From assembly GCA_020443295.1 (NCBI GenBank), contig JAGRIJ010000008.1, positions 1-64,000 on the forward strand: 64,000 nt of DNA, read 5' to 3'. Below the pieces are notes generated by a model, which made no database searches, was not told where the DNA came from, and saw only the letters and a program-made list of their open reading frames with translations. A program made the position numbers and the translations under genes. This DNA is from Alphaproteobacteria bacterium. GTDB lineage: Bacteria; Pseudomonadota; Alphaproteobacteria; Micavibrionales; Micavibrionaceae. Positions 10,456-19,518 of the stretch are shown in pieces; the stretch's first letter is position 1, and each line of letters opens with the position of its first letter.

Positions 10456-10992
10456 TTACTCTTCAAGACCCAGATCGTCTTCCGCAGAGTCTTTGACTTT
10501 CTCCACGTTTTCCATGACCTTGTCTTTCATTTCATTGGCCTTCTCTTCGATAGCTTCGCCGGCTGCAGGCTCAATAGCGGCAGCATCCGGAGCGGCCTCG
10601 GTAGAAGACTCCGCGGAAATTTCAGACGCTGCATCATCATCGCCGGGAATGGGCATTCCTCCAGCGGCTTCATCCAGCTTTCCGGCGGACTTGGAGAGAT
10701 CGTCAACCTCTTCATCAACCGCTTCAAGATCTTTCTCCATTTCAGACTGTTCGGCCTGAACGGCTCCTTGTGCATTTTCAGAAGCTTGAGAAGCCACCGC
10801 TTTGATGTTTTCTCCGGCTTCATCCATGGTTTTTGAGAAATCGAGGCCCATATCGCTATCTCCCGCTGCGGGTTCAATCCCGGCAACGGCAGGCTTTTGG
10901 CCTTCACGCTGCCCGGAAATAGCAAGGATTCCAACCAGACCAATGGCGAGGACAGCAGTAGAATAGATAACAGATTTCGTAAAGTTGCTCAT
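10456..10992 (-). CDS. Acidic Ala-rich membrane-anchored protein
   Basis: 178 residues. One N-terminal membrane segment (about 7-27, VIYSTAVLAIGLVGILAI) is followed by a highly acidic, Ala/Glu/Asp-rich remainder with no Cys or Trp, likely extended or coiled coil outside the membrane. EPAAG occurs twice (after the membrane segment and near residue 142). The helical stretches NIKAVASQASENAQGAV and EKANEMKDKVMENVEKV look like LEA/apolipophorin-type amphipathic helices. No family assignment. It is monocistronic, ending in a strong terminator. Confidence 0.6.
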   Translation of the reverse strand: MSNFTKSVIYSTAVLAIGLVGILAISGQREGQKPAVAGIEPAAGDSDMGLDFSKTMDEAGENIKAVASQASENAQGAVQAEQSEMEKDLEAVDEEVDDLSKSAGKLDEAAGGMPIPGDDDAASEISAESSTEAAPDAAAIEPAAGEAIEEKANEMKDKVMENVEKVKDSAEDDLGLEE

Positions 10993-11115
10993 AAAGATGC
11001 CCTTCTAGTGGTATTTTTCATAAAGAACGGAAGTAAGGTGTCCGCAAACAATTGCTTCCTTATAGCTGAAAGTCAAACGAAAAAGAAGAAAAATCTTGGC
11101 TTTATGAAAAATAAT

Positions 11116-11880
11116 TCAGGGGCGTACGCCCTTATGAACCGCAGCGATTCCGGCGCTGAAATTCAGGTATTCCGCCATTTTAAAGCCGGCGTTTTGCAAC
11201 CGCGAAAGAAGCTTTGTCTGCGAAGGAAATCTGCGGATACTTTCAACCAGATAGCGATAACTCTCTTCGTCATTTGCGACCTGCTGACCGAGTCGGGGGA
11301 TAACGGTATCGGAGTAAAGGCGATAGAGACGATTCAGGCCCTCGGGCTGAACGCGGCTGAACTCGAGGCAGAAAAAGCGTCCGCCCGGTCTGAGTACGCG
11401 GAAAGCTTCCACAAGAGCCGTATCGATATGCGTAACGTTCCGCAAGCCGAAGGCGATCGTATACACATCAACTGACGAATCGGGCAGGGGCAGCGATTCG
11501 GCATTGCCCGTCACCCAGTTGAAATCCTGCAGCCAGCCGTGATCCGTCGCCCGGTTCCGCCCTACGGAAAGCATGTTTTCATTGAGATCGCATAACGTAA
11601 TAACGGCCCCCGGCCCAGTTTTACGGCGGATTCGAAAGGCGATATCGCCCGTTCCTCCGGCAACGTCGAGATAATGAAGCGGTCGCCCGGCGCGAAAAGC
11701 GTGTGGGCGGATCATACGGACAAATCGGTCTTTCCATATCCGGTGGATTCCGCCGGACATCAAATCGTTCATAAGGTCGTAACGGCGGGCGACATTATCG
11801 AAAACATCAATGACTTTTTCCGTTTTTTCTTCGGGCGTGACTTTCGTTTCGCCAAACCATATGCTCTCAGGATTCTGCAT
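11116..11880 (-). CDS. ubiE: Ubiquinone/menaquinone C-methyltransferase UbiE
   Basis: 254-residue SAM-dependent C-methyltransferase of quinone synthesis. Family signatures: VARRYDLMNDLMSGGIHRIWK, the SAM motif LDVAGGTGDIAFR, and FGLRNVTHIDTAL followed by EAFRVLRPGGRFFCLEFS. The C-terminus YLNFSAGIAAVHKG is typical. The ATG has AGGGA nine bases upstream. It is divergent from murJ with only 37 bases between starts, so the two promoters overlap or lie inside the genes. Confidence 0.96.
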   Translation of the reverse strand: MQNPESIWFGETKVTPEEKTEKVIDVFDNVARRYDLMNDLMSGGIHRIWKDRFVRMIRPHAFRAGRPLHYLDVAGGTGDIAFRIRRKTGPGAVITLCDLNENMLSVGRNRATDHGWLQDFNWVTGNAESLPLPDSSVDVYTIAFGLRNVTHIDTALVEAFRVLRPGGRFFCLEFSRVQPEGLNRLYRLYSDTVIPRLGQQVANDEESYRYLVESIRRFPSQTKLLSRLQNAGFKMAEYLNFSAGIAAVHKGVRP

Positions 11881-11917
11881 CTGTAACTTCCCTGCAAGTG
11901 ATGTAAGGTGTTAGCAC

Positions 11918-13483
11918 ATGAATCTGGTAAAAGCCATGGCCACGGTCGCGGGCATGACGGGGCTCTCCCGCATTGCCGGTTTCGTACGCGATATGATGAC
12001 GGCAGCTATTCTCGGTGCTGGTCCCGTTGCAGATGCTTTCTTCATAGCCTTGAAACTCCCCAATCTCTTCCGTAGGATCACGGCGGAAGGCGCGTTCAGC
12101 GTTTCCTTTGTCCCGCTTTATGCCAAGGCGCTGGAAGAGGAAGGCGAGGAAGCGGCCGACCGGTTCGCCGGAAATGCCTTTATGGTCATGCTCAGCATTC
12201 TCTCGGTGTTCACGCTGCTGGCGATGCTCTTCATGCCCTATGTGCTCTATGTCATCGCCCCGGGTTTCGCCGATGATCCAGTGCGTTACGGCTACTCGGT
12301 GGAGTTTTCCCGAATTTCATTTCCCTACCTCTTGCTAATGTCCCTGACGGCTTTGCTCGGCGGGGTCCTGAATGCGCATAATCGCTTTGCGCCTTTTGCC
12401 TTCGTGCCGACCCTTTTCAACCTCTCTTTGATCATGTCTCTGCTGGTCAGCAGCTACTTCCCGACCCCCGGCCATGCGATGGCTTGGGGCTTGCTGGCTT
12501 CAGGTTTTCTGCAACTGGCCTTTCTCTGGGTCAGCATGAAAAGAGCGGGCTTTACAATCATTTTGGGCCGACCGAGGCTGGACGGAAAAGTCCGGCGGGT
12601 CTTTCGGCTGATGGTTCCGGGTCTGTTGGGGGCAGGAGTGGTTCAGCTCAATCTCTTTTTCGATATCATGATCGCCTCCTTTCTGGGAGAGGGTGCGATT
12701 TCTTATCTCTATTACGCCGACAGGCTCAACCAGCTTCCGTTGGGCGTCGTCGGCATAGCGGTGGGAACGGCGCTGCTGCCGTTGCTCTCCCGCGCTATGG
12801 CGCGAGTGGAGAAGGAGGGGCACGATGACGGCGAGGCGCGTGATCTGTTTAACCGCGCCCTGGAATACTGTCTTCTTCTGGCGCTTCCGGCGGCGGCGGC
12901 GCTCGCCGTTATCCCGCTGACACTGATTACGGTCCTCTTCGAACGCGGGGCGTTTACTGCGGAAGACAGCGCCGTGACCGCAAATATTCTCGCCTGTTAT
13001 TCCATCGGCCTCCCGGCCTATATCGCCACGAAAGTCTTTTCGACCGCCCACTGGGCCCGCCACGACACAAAAACTCCTGTCAGGATATCTATGATCGGCA
13101 TGGGTTTGAATATAGTGATCGCGGTCGCTCTGGCTCCTTTCATCGGGGTGGTGGGGATCGCGCTGGCAACAGGGCTGACCGGGTGGGTCCAGTACGCCCA
13201 GCATATCCGCGCCCTGCAAAACCATCCGCACGCGCAGCTGGATAAGCGCTTTTTAAGGAACATTCCAAAAATTATTACCGCGACTTGTGCGATGGCGGTG
13301 GGCCTGTATATACTCGCCCTGCTTTTGCAGGGCTGGGTCTTCGGTGCTCCGCTGGCGTCAAAAATAATTGCGGTCCTGATCTTGGTGGTGTCGGGCGCGG
13401 TCATATACGGGACGGCGATATTCGGAACCGGGGTCCTGCGGGCAAAAGACATAAAAAGACATTTATTGAAAAAGAGCGCATAA
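11918..13483 (+). CDS. murJ: Lipid II flippase MurJ
   Basis: 521-residue polytopic membrane protein of the MOP superfamily that moves lipid II across the inner membrane for peptidoglycan synthesis. The N-terminal TGLSRIAGFVRDMMTAAILG and FFIALKLPNLFRRITAEGAFSVSFVPLY are the diagnostic MurJ/MviN segments, containing the conserved Arg residues of the cavity. About 14 membrane segments can be counted. It is followed by trpS after 5 bases, the usual alphaproteobacterial order. Confidence 0.96.
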   Translation: MNLVKAMATVAGMTGLSRIAGFVRDMMTAAILGAGPVADAFFIALKLPNLFRRITAEGAFSVSFVPLYAKALEEEGEEAADRFAGNAFMVMLSILSVFTLLAMLFMPYVLYVIAPGFADDPVRYGYSVEFSRISFPYLLLMSLTALLGGVLNAHNRFAPFAFVPTLFNLSLIMSLLVSSYFPTPGHAMAWGLLASGFLQLAFLWVSMKRAGFTIILGRPRLDGKVRRVFRLMVPGLLGAGVVQLNLFFDIMIASFLGEGAISYLYYADRLNQLPLGVVGIAVGTALLPLLSRAMARVEKEGHDDGEARDLFNRALEYCLLLALPAAAALAVIPLTLITVLFERGAFTAEDSAVTANILACYSIGLPAYIATKVFSTAHWARHDTKTPVRISMIGMGLNIVIAVALAPFIGVVGIALATGLTGWVQYAQHIRALQNHPHAQLDKRFLRNIPKIITATCAMAVGLYILALLLQGWVFGAPLASKIIAVLILVVSGAVIYGTAIFGTGVLRAKDIKRHLLKKSA

Positions 13484-13488
13484 ATTAA

Positions 13489-14493
13489 ATGAGCAAGCGG
13501 ATTTTATCGGGCATGCAGCCTACCAGCCAGCTTCACCTCGGCAACTATCTGGGGGCGCTGAAGAATTGGGTGAAGTTTCAGGAGGAGCCGGGTACGACCT
13601 GCCTGTACATGGTCGCGGACCTGCACGCTGTGACCGTGCCTTACGAAACCGGTGAACTCTCAAAAGCCACCCGCGAAATTGCCGCGGCCTTCATCGCCGC
13701 CGGAATAAACCCGCAAAAATCGTTTATTTTTGTTCAATCGGCCGTGCCGGCGCATTCGCAGCTCATGTGGATGCTCTCCACGATGGCCCAGCTCGGCAAA
13801 CTCCAGCGTATGACCCAGTTCAAGGACAAGGCGGGCAAGAATACGGAGCGCGTAGGGCTGGGGCTCTTCGCCTATCCGGTCCTGATGGCAGCCGACATTC
13901 TGGTTTATAAGGCAACGCACGTTCCGGTCGGCGAGGACCAGAAACAACATCTCGAACTCAGCCGCGATCTGGCCGCGACCTTTAATACCCGTTACGGGGT
14001 AGAGTTTTTCCCCCAGCCCGAACCCGTCATCACCGGCCCGGCTCCGCGGGTGATGAGTCTGCGCAACGGAAACGAGAAAATGAGCAAATCGGCGGAATCT
14101 GACATGACCCGCATTAACCTCACCGATGACGCCGATATGATCGCCCAGAAAATCAGAAAGGCCAAGACGGACCCCGATCCGCTGCCCGAAAAGCTTGAGG
14201 ACTTGGCCAACCGTCCCGAGGCGCTGAACCTCGTAACCATTTATGCGGCGCTGAGCGGTGAAACCCGGGAGCAAGTCTTAAAAAAATTCGCCGGGCAGCA
14301 GTTTTCCGTCTTCAAACCCGCCTTTGTGGATGTTGCTGTGGAAAAACTGGCCCCGATCACCCGCAGAATGAAGGAATTAATGGACGACCCGTCCCAGATC
14401 GACAAAATCCTCGCAAAAGGCAATGAAAAGGCCAATGAAGAGGCGGCTCCAATCGTCCGTGAGGCTATGAAAATTATGGGCTTTTACAGCTAA
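13489..14493 (+). CDS. trpS: Tryptophanyl-tRNA synthetase
   Basis: Class I aminoacyl-tRNA synthetase of 334 residues. The HIGH-like motif is in MQPTSQLHLGNYLGAL and the KMSKS motif in NGNEKMSKSAESD at about residue 200. VPVGEDQKQHLELSRDLA is the TrpRS substrate segment. Length is standard. It is translationally close to murJ (5-base gap). A palindromic stretch just after the stop (GCCTG...CAGGC around 14500-14530) may terminate transcription, but its T run lies in the loop, so I do not call it. Confidence 0.97.
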   Translation: MSKRILSGMQPTSQLHLGNYLGALKNWVKFQEEPGTTCLYMVADLHAVTVPYETGELSKATREIAAAFIAAGINPQKSFIFVQSAVPAHSQLMWMLSTMAQLGKLQRMTQFKDKAGKNTERVGLGLFAYPVLMAADILVYKATHVPVGEDQKQHLELSRDLAATFNTRYGVEFFPQPEPVITGPAPRVMSLRNGNEKMSKSAESDMTRINLTDDADMIAQKIRKAKTDPDPLPEKLEDLANRPEALNLVTIYAALSGETREQVLKKFAGQQFSVFKPAFVDVAVEKLAPITRRMKELMDDPSQIDKILAKGNEKANEEAAPIVREAMKIMGFYS

Positions 14494-14581
14494 CGCTTAG
14501 CGCCTGTGGGATTTTTTTCCCCGGCAGGCAAATTCAGAGGTGCAAAACCCCAGATTATGGTTTATGATGAGGGGCATAAGA

Positions 14582-14600
14582 GCCGCAGCCTCTCTGCGGC
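14582..14600 (+). repeat. Hairpin in the leader of the secreted-protein gene
   Basis: GCCGCAG and CTGCGGC form a 7-bp perfect stem with a 5-base loop, 38 bases before the ATG at 14639. No T tract follows, so a leader structure is more likely than a terminator. Confidence 0.35.
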
Positions 14601-14638
14601 AAGCCTATTGAGTTAACAGATTTGGGATAGCGTTCGTC

Positions 14639-15298
14639 ATGCACTTCGTCAAACGGTCTTTCTTCCTCGCAGCAGTTTTTTGTTTTATCGGGATCGGATC
14701 GGCAAAAGCCGAGGTCTTCTTTATTGAAGATCAGGTCAACCGTTTCAGCATCAGCTTCCCGGATCTCTGGATCAGGATCAACAACCAGAAGCCCGATGAC
14801 GAGCTTACGATTGCGGGTCCGGGCGAGCCGGACTTTGCGATGTGCCGCGTCCGTGTCCGCGAAGACCGCCGTTTTCTGATTTACCCCCGCAAGTTTGCGG
14901 ACTCCATCCAAAAGGTCGCCTACAGCCGTGATTTCTGGAACAAGTATCTCGGCGAATATGACGATGTTATGGTCGACAATTTCCGCGAGCCGACCGGACT
15001 GGGCAGAGGGTTCGGCAGTTATACGGAGGCGACCTACACCACCGCCGAAGGCACCATTATGCGCAAGCGCGGCCTGATGTTTGCATCCCTGTACCATGAC
15101 AAGGCCTATATCGTGGACTGTTCTGCGGAAGAGAGCCTCTATGAGAAATGGCGCCCGGCATTCCTCAGCATCGTGAAGTCCGTTGATTTCGAAAAGGTGG
15201 TGCATGAGCTGCCGAGCGGAAATTACAGGAATTTCATGGCTGATCCTCCGGTCGTCATCAACGGCGGCCCTAAAAAGGTCGATGTCTACCGCTATTAA
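14639..15298 (+). CDS. Secreted protein, function unknown
   Basis: 219 residues with a Sec signal peptide cleaved after AKA at about residue 24. The mature part begins VFFIEDQVNRFSISFPDLWIRI, a pattern seen in periplasmic proteins of the PsbP/DcrB type fold (FSISFP..W), then alternates charged strands and helices. Two Cys (CRVRV at about 61 and VDCSAEE at about 160) could form a disulfide. The tail is Pro/Gly-rich. It lies alone between trpS and the TauE-type transporter. The fold resemblance is inference. Confidence 0.6.
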   Translation: MHFVKRSFFLAAVFCFIGIGSAKAEVFFIEDQVNRFSISFPDLWIRINNQKPDDELTIAGPGEPDFAMCRVRVREDRRFLIYPRKFADSIQKVAYSRDFWNKYLGEYDDVMVDNFREPTGLGRGFGSYTEATYTTAEGTIMRKRGLMFASLYHDKAYIVDCSAEESLYEKWRPAFLSIVKSVDFEKVVHELPSGNYRNFMADPPVVINGGPKKVDVYRY

Positions 15299-15397
15299 GC
15301 AATCTTGCTGAAATATTGATTTTCATACGGTTTTTTTTGTCGGGCGTCTTGTAACAACGCCGTCCCTGCGGCATTGTCAGCACGATAGGGAAACAAA

Positions 15398-16309
15398 GTG
15401 CAAATCTATTTACCCATCGCAGAAATGTCCGTGCCGATTGAATCAATCGTCATTCTCGGGGCATTTGTTGGCTTTATTTCCGGGGTTTTCGGGGTAGGTG
15501 GCGGATTTTTAACGACCCCTCTGCTTATTTTCATGGGAATTCCGGCTCCCGTGGCGGTGGGAACGCAATCCTGCCAGCTTGTGGCATCGGGGATCGGCGG
15601 GGTCATGGGGTACTGGCGTCGCGGAAATGTGGACTTCCTGATCGGCTCGGTGATGTTGATAGGCGGATTGATCGGCTCCTCTATCGGTATGATTTTCTTC
15701 CGTGTGCTGCAATATATCGGGCAGATCGATCTGGTAATCTCTTTGCTCTATATTGTCCTGCTGGGGTCGATCGGCCTGATGATGCTCTTTGAGGGCTTTT
15801 TTACGATCCTGAAGCCCAAATCGGTACGCTCCGAGTTTAACCGCCTCAAAAGCCCCAGGCTGATAGCTAAGCTTCCGTATAAAATGCGCTTTGCACGCTC
15901 AAAACTGTATATCAGCGTGCTTGTCCCCGGCGGAATAGGGATGTTCAGCGGTTTCCTGGTCTCGGTGATGGGCGTTGGCGGCGGATTTTTTCTTGTTCCT
16001 GCAATGATCTATATTCTCGGCATGCCGACCCTGCTGGTTGCGGGAACATCGCTCTACCAGATTATTTTTACCAGCGCATTTTCGGTCATCATGCACGCGA
16101 TGATCAGCCAGACGGTAGATTTTGTTCTGGCGTTCTATCTGATCGCCGGGGGGGTCATCGGCGTTAAGTTCGGCGTTATGGTCTCGCGCCGCATCACGGG
16201 CGCGCGCGCGCGTGTGATATTGGCCCTGATGGTCTTGGCGGTTTGCCTGCAACTGGGCATAAAGCTTTTTATAGAACCCTCGAATCTCTTTGAAGTGGTG
16301 GTTCAATGA
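15398..16309 (+). CDS. TauE/SafE-family anion (sulfite/sulfonate) exporter
   Basis: 303-residue inner-membrane transporter with about eight membrane segments in two internal repeats, each opening with a Gly-rich motif: GVFGVGGGFLTTPLLIFMG near residue 30 and VMGVGGGFFLVPAMIYILG near residue 190. A GTG start at 15398 with AGGG nine bases upstream is preferred, giving MQIYLPIAEMSV as in related alphaproteobacterial proteins. Its stop overlaps the next gene's ATG (ATGA), so the two are translationally coupled. Family members export sulfite, sulfoacetate and related ions; the substrate here is not decided by sequence. Confidence 0.88.
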   Translation: MQIYLPIAEMSVPIESIVILGAFVGFISGVFGVGGGFLTTPLLIFMGIPAPVAVGTQSCQLVASGIGGVMGYWRRGNVDFLIGSVMLIGGLIGSSIGMIFFRVLQYIGQIDLVISLLYIVLLGSIGLMMLFEGFFTILKPKSVRSEFNRLKSPRLIAKLPYKMRFARSKLYISVLVPGGIGMFSGFLVSVMGVGGGFFLVPAMIYILGMPTLLVAGTSLYQIIFTSAFSVIMHAMISQTVDFVLAFYLIAGGVIGVKFGVMVSRRITGARARVILALMVLAVCLQLGIKLFIEPSNLFEVVVQ

Positions 16310-17085
16310 GGAGGAATCTTAAACCAGTTCCCTATAAGGCCGTCGGCACCGTTCTCTTTGTATTTTTGATGGCGCTGTTAGGTACGGGGCAGGCGCTGGC
16401 AAAATCCAAGGTCCTGAGTATTGAACTCGCTTTCGATCACATCGACGTCACATCGGGCTTTTCCGGCGCCCAGATCGAGGTTTTCGGCCATCGCCGGGAT
16501 AAATACACCGATGTGGCAATCGTGGTCACCGGTCCGGAAAAAAATATTACGGTCTGGCGCAAGGCACGCATTCTGGGAGCCTGGATTAACCGCTATGCCG
16601 TTCGTTTTCGCAAGATGCCCCTCTATTACGGTTACGCGGTGGGAGACGGCGAGGTTTTCAACGACAAGCAACTGATGAAATCAAGCGGGATCGGACTGGA
16701 TTCTTTGATAGCCGGAAAAGCCGAGCTTAAAAATCCGTCCATAAATGCGACGAACCACGAACAGGCCCTGATATCCAGCATGCAGGCCGAACACGTTTAT
16801 CCTGTAGAACCTTTGAAAATAAATTATATCAACGACTATTTTTTTCGGACGCATTTTCTGCTCCCCGCAAACGCGCCGACCGGAACTTACAAAATCCGCA
16901 GCTTTTTATTCAAGGAAGGAAAGCTGGCGGAAACAGACATTGATACGTTGAAGGTTGAACAGGTCGGCCTGAACGCATTTATTTACGGGGCCGCCCATAA
17001 ACATGAAGCTTTATATGGCATCTTTTGCGTTGTTCTGGCCCTGATTAGCGGCTGGTTTGTAGGCATTCTGCGCATAAGGCCTTAA
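16306..17085 (+). CDS. TIGR02186-type transmembrane protein, partner of the TauE/SafE exporter
   Basis: 259 residues with a signal peptide ending GQALA at about residue 32 and a C-terminal membrane segment (about 235-255, GIFCVVLALISGWFVGIL). Between them is a periplasmic domain with IEVFGHRRD, VVVTGPEKNITVWRKARILGAWIN and the conserved VFPLxINYINDYFFR-like region, matching the alphaproteobacterial TIGR02186/Alph_Pro_TM family. Members are nearly always next to a TauE/SafE gene; here the reading frames overlap by four bases. A substrate-handling or stabilising role is inferred from context only. Confidence 0.8.
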   Translation: MRRNLKPVPYKAVGTVLFVFLMALLGTGQALAKSKVLSIELAFDHIDVTSGFSGAQIEVFGHRRDKYTDVAIVVTGPEKNITVWRKARILGAWINRYAVRFRKMPLYYGYAVGDGEVFNDKQLMKSSGIGLDSLIAGKAELKNPSINATNHEQALISSMQAEHVYPVEPLKINYINDYFFRTHFLLPANAPTGTYKIRSFLFKEGKLAETDIDTLKVEQVGLNAFIYGAAHKHEALYGIFCVVLALISGWFVGILRIRP

Positions 17086-17121
17086 AATAAATATGTTAAC
17101 TCTGTGAAGGAGAAGAAACAC

Positions 17122-17586
17122 ATGACGGTGGCAAAACAGCAAAAGGATGGAGGCACATTTCTTCTGGTCGTTGACATCACCGACGAATTTACGGTCGCTG
17201 TCGACTACGCTTCGGATTTCGCTCAGGCCAACAGGGGCCATATCGCGTTGTTGAACGTTATAGACATCGACCACTTTGACCATTGGGGAAATATCGAGGG
17301 AAAAGTAAAAAAGGAAATGCGCACACAGGCGGAAAATCTGATCTACGAGACAGCCGGACGCATCACGAGCCGGACCGGCATGATCCCAATGGTTTGCATA
17401 GAGGAGGGCAGCCGCAGCGAAGTGATTTTGGAGACAATCAATACCTATCCTGAAATCTGTATGCTGATACTCGGCGGGGACTCCCATTCCTCGAACCCTG
17501 GCCCTCTCGTGAGCTATTTTGCGGGTAAGGGCCTCTCCCGCTTGCGGGTCCCTCTGATGATCGTGCCGGGTCACCTGCAGTTTTAA
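17122..17586 (+). CDS. Universal stress protein (UspA family)
   Basis: 154-residue soluble protein of the Usp fold. It starts with a beta strand FLLVVDITDEFTVAVDYA and ends with the nucleotide-binding signature region LILGGDSHSSNPGPLVSYF then LRVPLMIVPGHL, close to the G-2x-G-9x-G(S/T) pattern but with altered spacing. The ATG at 17122 is preferred since AGGAG lies nine bases upstream. It sits between the exporter pair and nfu, as in many alphaproteobacteria. Confidence 0.85.
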   Translation: MTVAKQQKDGGTFLLVVDITDEFTVAVDYASDFAQANRGHIALLNVIDIDHFDHWGNIEGKVKKEMRTQAENLIYETAGRITSRTGMIPMVCIEEGSRSEVILETINTYPEICMLILGGDSHSSNPGPLVSYFAGKGLSRLRVPLMIVPGHLQF

Positions 17587-17654
17587 AGGGGTTGAATTTA
17601 GCTGGTAAGCAGCAGTATAAGCATTTTTGCTCAAAAACCTGAAGGATGTGAAAC

Positions 17655-18215
17655 ATGTTCATCCAGACCGAAATCACGCCCAACCCGGCAACCCTCAAAT
17701 TCTTGCCCGGACAGCCGGTATTTCCGGACGGAACGCTTGATTTCGCCAGCAAAGACGAAGCGGCCCCTTCGCCGCTGGCCCTTCGCCTGTTCGATTTGCA
17801 GGGGGTCAGCCGTGTTTTTCTGGCATCGGATTACATTTCCGTCAGTAAATCCCCGGATACGGACTGGTCTGTGCTCAAGCCGATGGTCCTTGCCCTCCTG
17901 ATGGACCACCTGGCGACCGGACAAGCCGTAATCAGCGCGTCCTATAAAGAGGATTCCCCCCATCAGACCGCGCAGGAGGACGAAATTTCCCTTCAGATCC
18001 GCGAGCTTCTCGATACGCGCGTTCGCCCGATGGTGGCAATGGACGGCGGGGACATTGTCTTTGAATCCTTCGAAGACGGTGTTGTCTATCTGAAAATGCG
18101 CGGAGCGTGTTCGGGATGTCCCAGTTCAACGGCAACCCTCAAGAGCGGTATTGAAAACATGCTCCGTCATTATATTCCGGAAGTGCAGGAAGTCCGGGCG
18201 GTGGGGGATCTTTGA
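17655..18215 (+). CDS. Fe-S cluster carrier protein, Nfu type
   Basis: 186 residues. The N-terminal Nfu_N domain is recognised by TEITPNPATLKFLPG and the C-terminal NifU domain by DGGDIVFESFEDGVVYLKMRG, with the cluster-binding CxxC in CSGCPSS at about residue 154. It receives [4Fe-4S] clusters and hands them to target enzymes, like human NFU1. Its TGA overlaps the TTG start of tsaB, so the two are coupled. Confidence 0.93.
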   Translation: MFIQTEITPNPATLKFLPGQPVFPDGTLDFASKDEAAPSPLALRLFDLQGVSRVFLASDYISVSKSPDTDWSVLKPMVLALLMDHLATGQAVISASYKEDSPHQTAQEDEISLQIRELLDTRVRPMVAMDGGDIVFESFEDGVVYLKMRGACSGCPSSTATLKSGIENMLRHYIPEVQEVRAVGDL

Positions 18216-18940
18216 GCGGAGAAAACAAACACCCCGTGATCCTTTCATTTGATTGTGCGATGAACGGCTGTGCCGTGGGCGTGTATGATCACGCGGGAAA
18301 CCGGGTGCTGGCGAGCCTCAGCGAGGAAATGACATCCGGTCAGGCCGAGCGGCTGGTCCCCATGATCGAACAGGTCCTAAAACAGGGGAAAAAGCAATAT
18401 ACGGATCTGGAGGCGGTGGCCGTAACAAATGGTCCCGGCGCGTTTACGGGGATAAGGATCGGCATTGCAGCGGCAAAGGCTTTGGCGCTGACTCTGGAAA
18501 TCCCCGCGATCGGGATAAGCACGTTCGATGCTGTCCTGCAGTCCTCTTTACAGAGTAGACCAGCAAAGTCTTATAAAAGTTATTTGATTATTCTCGAAAC
18601 CAAACGCTCTGATTTTTACGTACGGAAGTATGATGCGGATCTCGTTCCCGTTCATGCCGGAGCGTGTCTGGCGGCCGAACAGGTTTCAAATCTGATCACT
18701 GAAGAAAAGACGGTTTTAATCGGAGATGCTGTAAAGAGATTTATGCAGGAGAGTAACCGGAAACCCGAAGCATTCGAATGTATCGATATAAAACTGTGTG
18801 ATCCTGTCGCAATCGCGAAACAGGCTTCCATACAAGTTGAGCAACCGGAAAATATTATAGAAATAGCTCCGGCTTACTTTCGTGCGCCCGATGTCAGTAC
18901 CCCCAAAACGCCGGAAAGGTATTTTTATAATAAAGCTTAA
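18212..18940 (+). CDS. tsaB: tRNA t6A37 synthesis protein TsaB
   Basis: 242 residues, ASKHA fold. It partners TsaD in making threonylcarbamoyl-adenosine at tRNA position 37. The N-terminal strand ILSFDCAMNGCAVGVYD and the GPGAFTGIRIGIAAAKALAL segment are diagnostic. It uses a TTG start overlapping the nfu stop (TTGA), with GGGGG six bases upstream. In many relatives rimI follows; here a terminator follows and then mucR. Confidence 0.92.
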   Translation: MSGENKHPVILSFDCAMNGCAVGVYDHAGNRVLASLSEEMTSGQAERLVPMIEQVLKQGKKQYTDLEAVAVTNGPGAFTGIRIGIAAAKALALTLEIPAIGISTFDAVLQSSLQSRPAKSYKSYLIILETKRSDFYVRKYDADLVPVHAGACLAAEQVSNLITEEKTVLIGDAVKRFMQESNRKPEAFECIDIKLCDPVAIAKQASIQVEQPENIIEIAPAYFRAPDVSTPKTPERYFYNKA

Positions 18941-18979
18941 ATAATCAGATAAAAAAATATTTATCTTGCCTCTTGCATT

Positions 18980-19005
18980 TAAATACGCTTTGAGCGTATT
19001 TTCTT
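18980..19005 (+). terminator. Terminator after tsaB
   Basis: AATACGC, loop TTTGA, GCGTATT, then TTCTT. The 7-bp stem is AT-rich but followed by a T-rich tract on the plus strand. It may alternatively be an operator of the downstream mucR gene. Confidence 0.6.
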
Positions 19006-19054
19006 AACCGGGTAAAAATTACAAATAATCACCTTTTTTATGCGGAAGAGTAGA

Positions 19055-19483
19055 ATGGTAGAAATCAAAGCAGAAAAAATGAATGAATCGATTGGTCGCG
19101 AAGACCTTCTGGCCATGACAACGGAAATCGTTTCAGCCTACCTGTCGAATAACACTTTGCAGGCGGCAGAAATTCCCGCAGTGATTGAACAGGTATACAA
19201 AACTGTTGCAAATCTCAACACGGAAACCTCTGTTACGGCCGACCGTCCGCAACCGGCGGTCCCTATCAAGCGTTCCGTTACACCCGACTACATTATCTGC
19301 CTCGAAGATGGAAAGAAGCTCAAAATGCTCAAACGCCATCTGAAAACAGCCTACAACATGTCTCCTGAAGAATATCGGGAACGCTGGGGCCTTCCTGCCG
19401 ACTACCCGATGGTAGCTCCCAACTACGCGCGGCGCCGGAGCAAGCTGGCCAAGGATATCGGGCTGGGAACGCGCGGCCGTTAA
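19055..19483 (+). CDS. MucR/Ros-family transcriptional regulator
   Basis: 142-residue global regulator with a prokaryotic zinc-finger-like domain at about residues 80-130: DYIICLEDGKKLKMLKRHLKTAYNMSPEEYRERWGLP, then DYPMVAPNYA, the family hallmark. The second Cys of the Ros finger is Asp and the second His is absent (HLKTAYN), as in MucR variants with altered metal binding. The N-terminal part (about 10-50) is the oligomerisation region. The ATG at 19055 is preferred since GGAAGAG precedes it; another ATG lies 15 bases upstream. MucR proteins bind AT-rich DNA and repress many genes. Confidence 0.93.
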   Translation: MVEIKAEKMNESIGREDLLAMTTEIVSAYLSNNTLQAAEIPAVIEQVYKTVANLNTETSVTADRPQPAVPIKRSVTPDYIICLEDGKKLKMLKRHLKTAYNMSPEEYRERWGLPADYPMVAPNYARRRSKLAKDIGLGTRGR

Positions 19484-19518
19484 GCGTTAAGCCTTAAGAG
19501 TTCTGAAAAAACCGAAAA

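Noticed and set aside
14500-14530. Terminator after trpS
   Set aside because: The T run is in the loop instead of after the stem, so it does not fit a rho-independent terminator.
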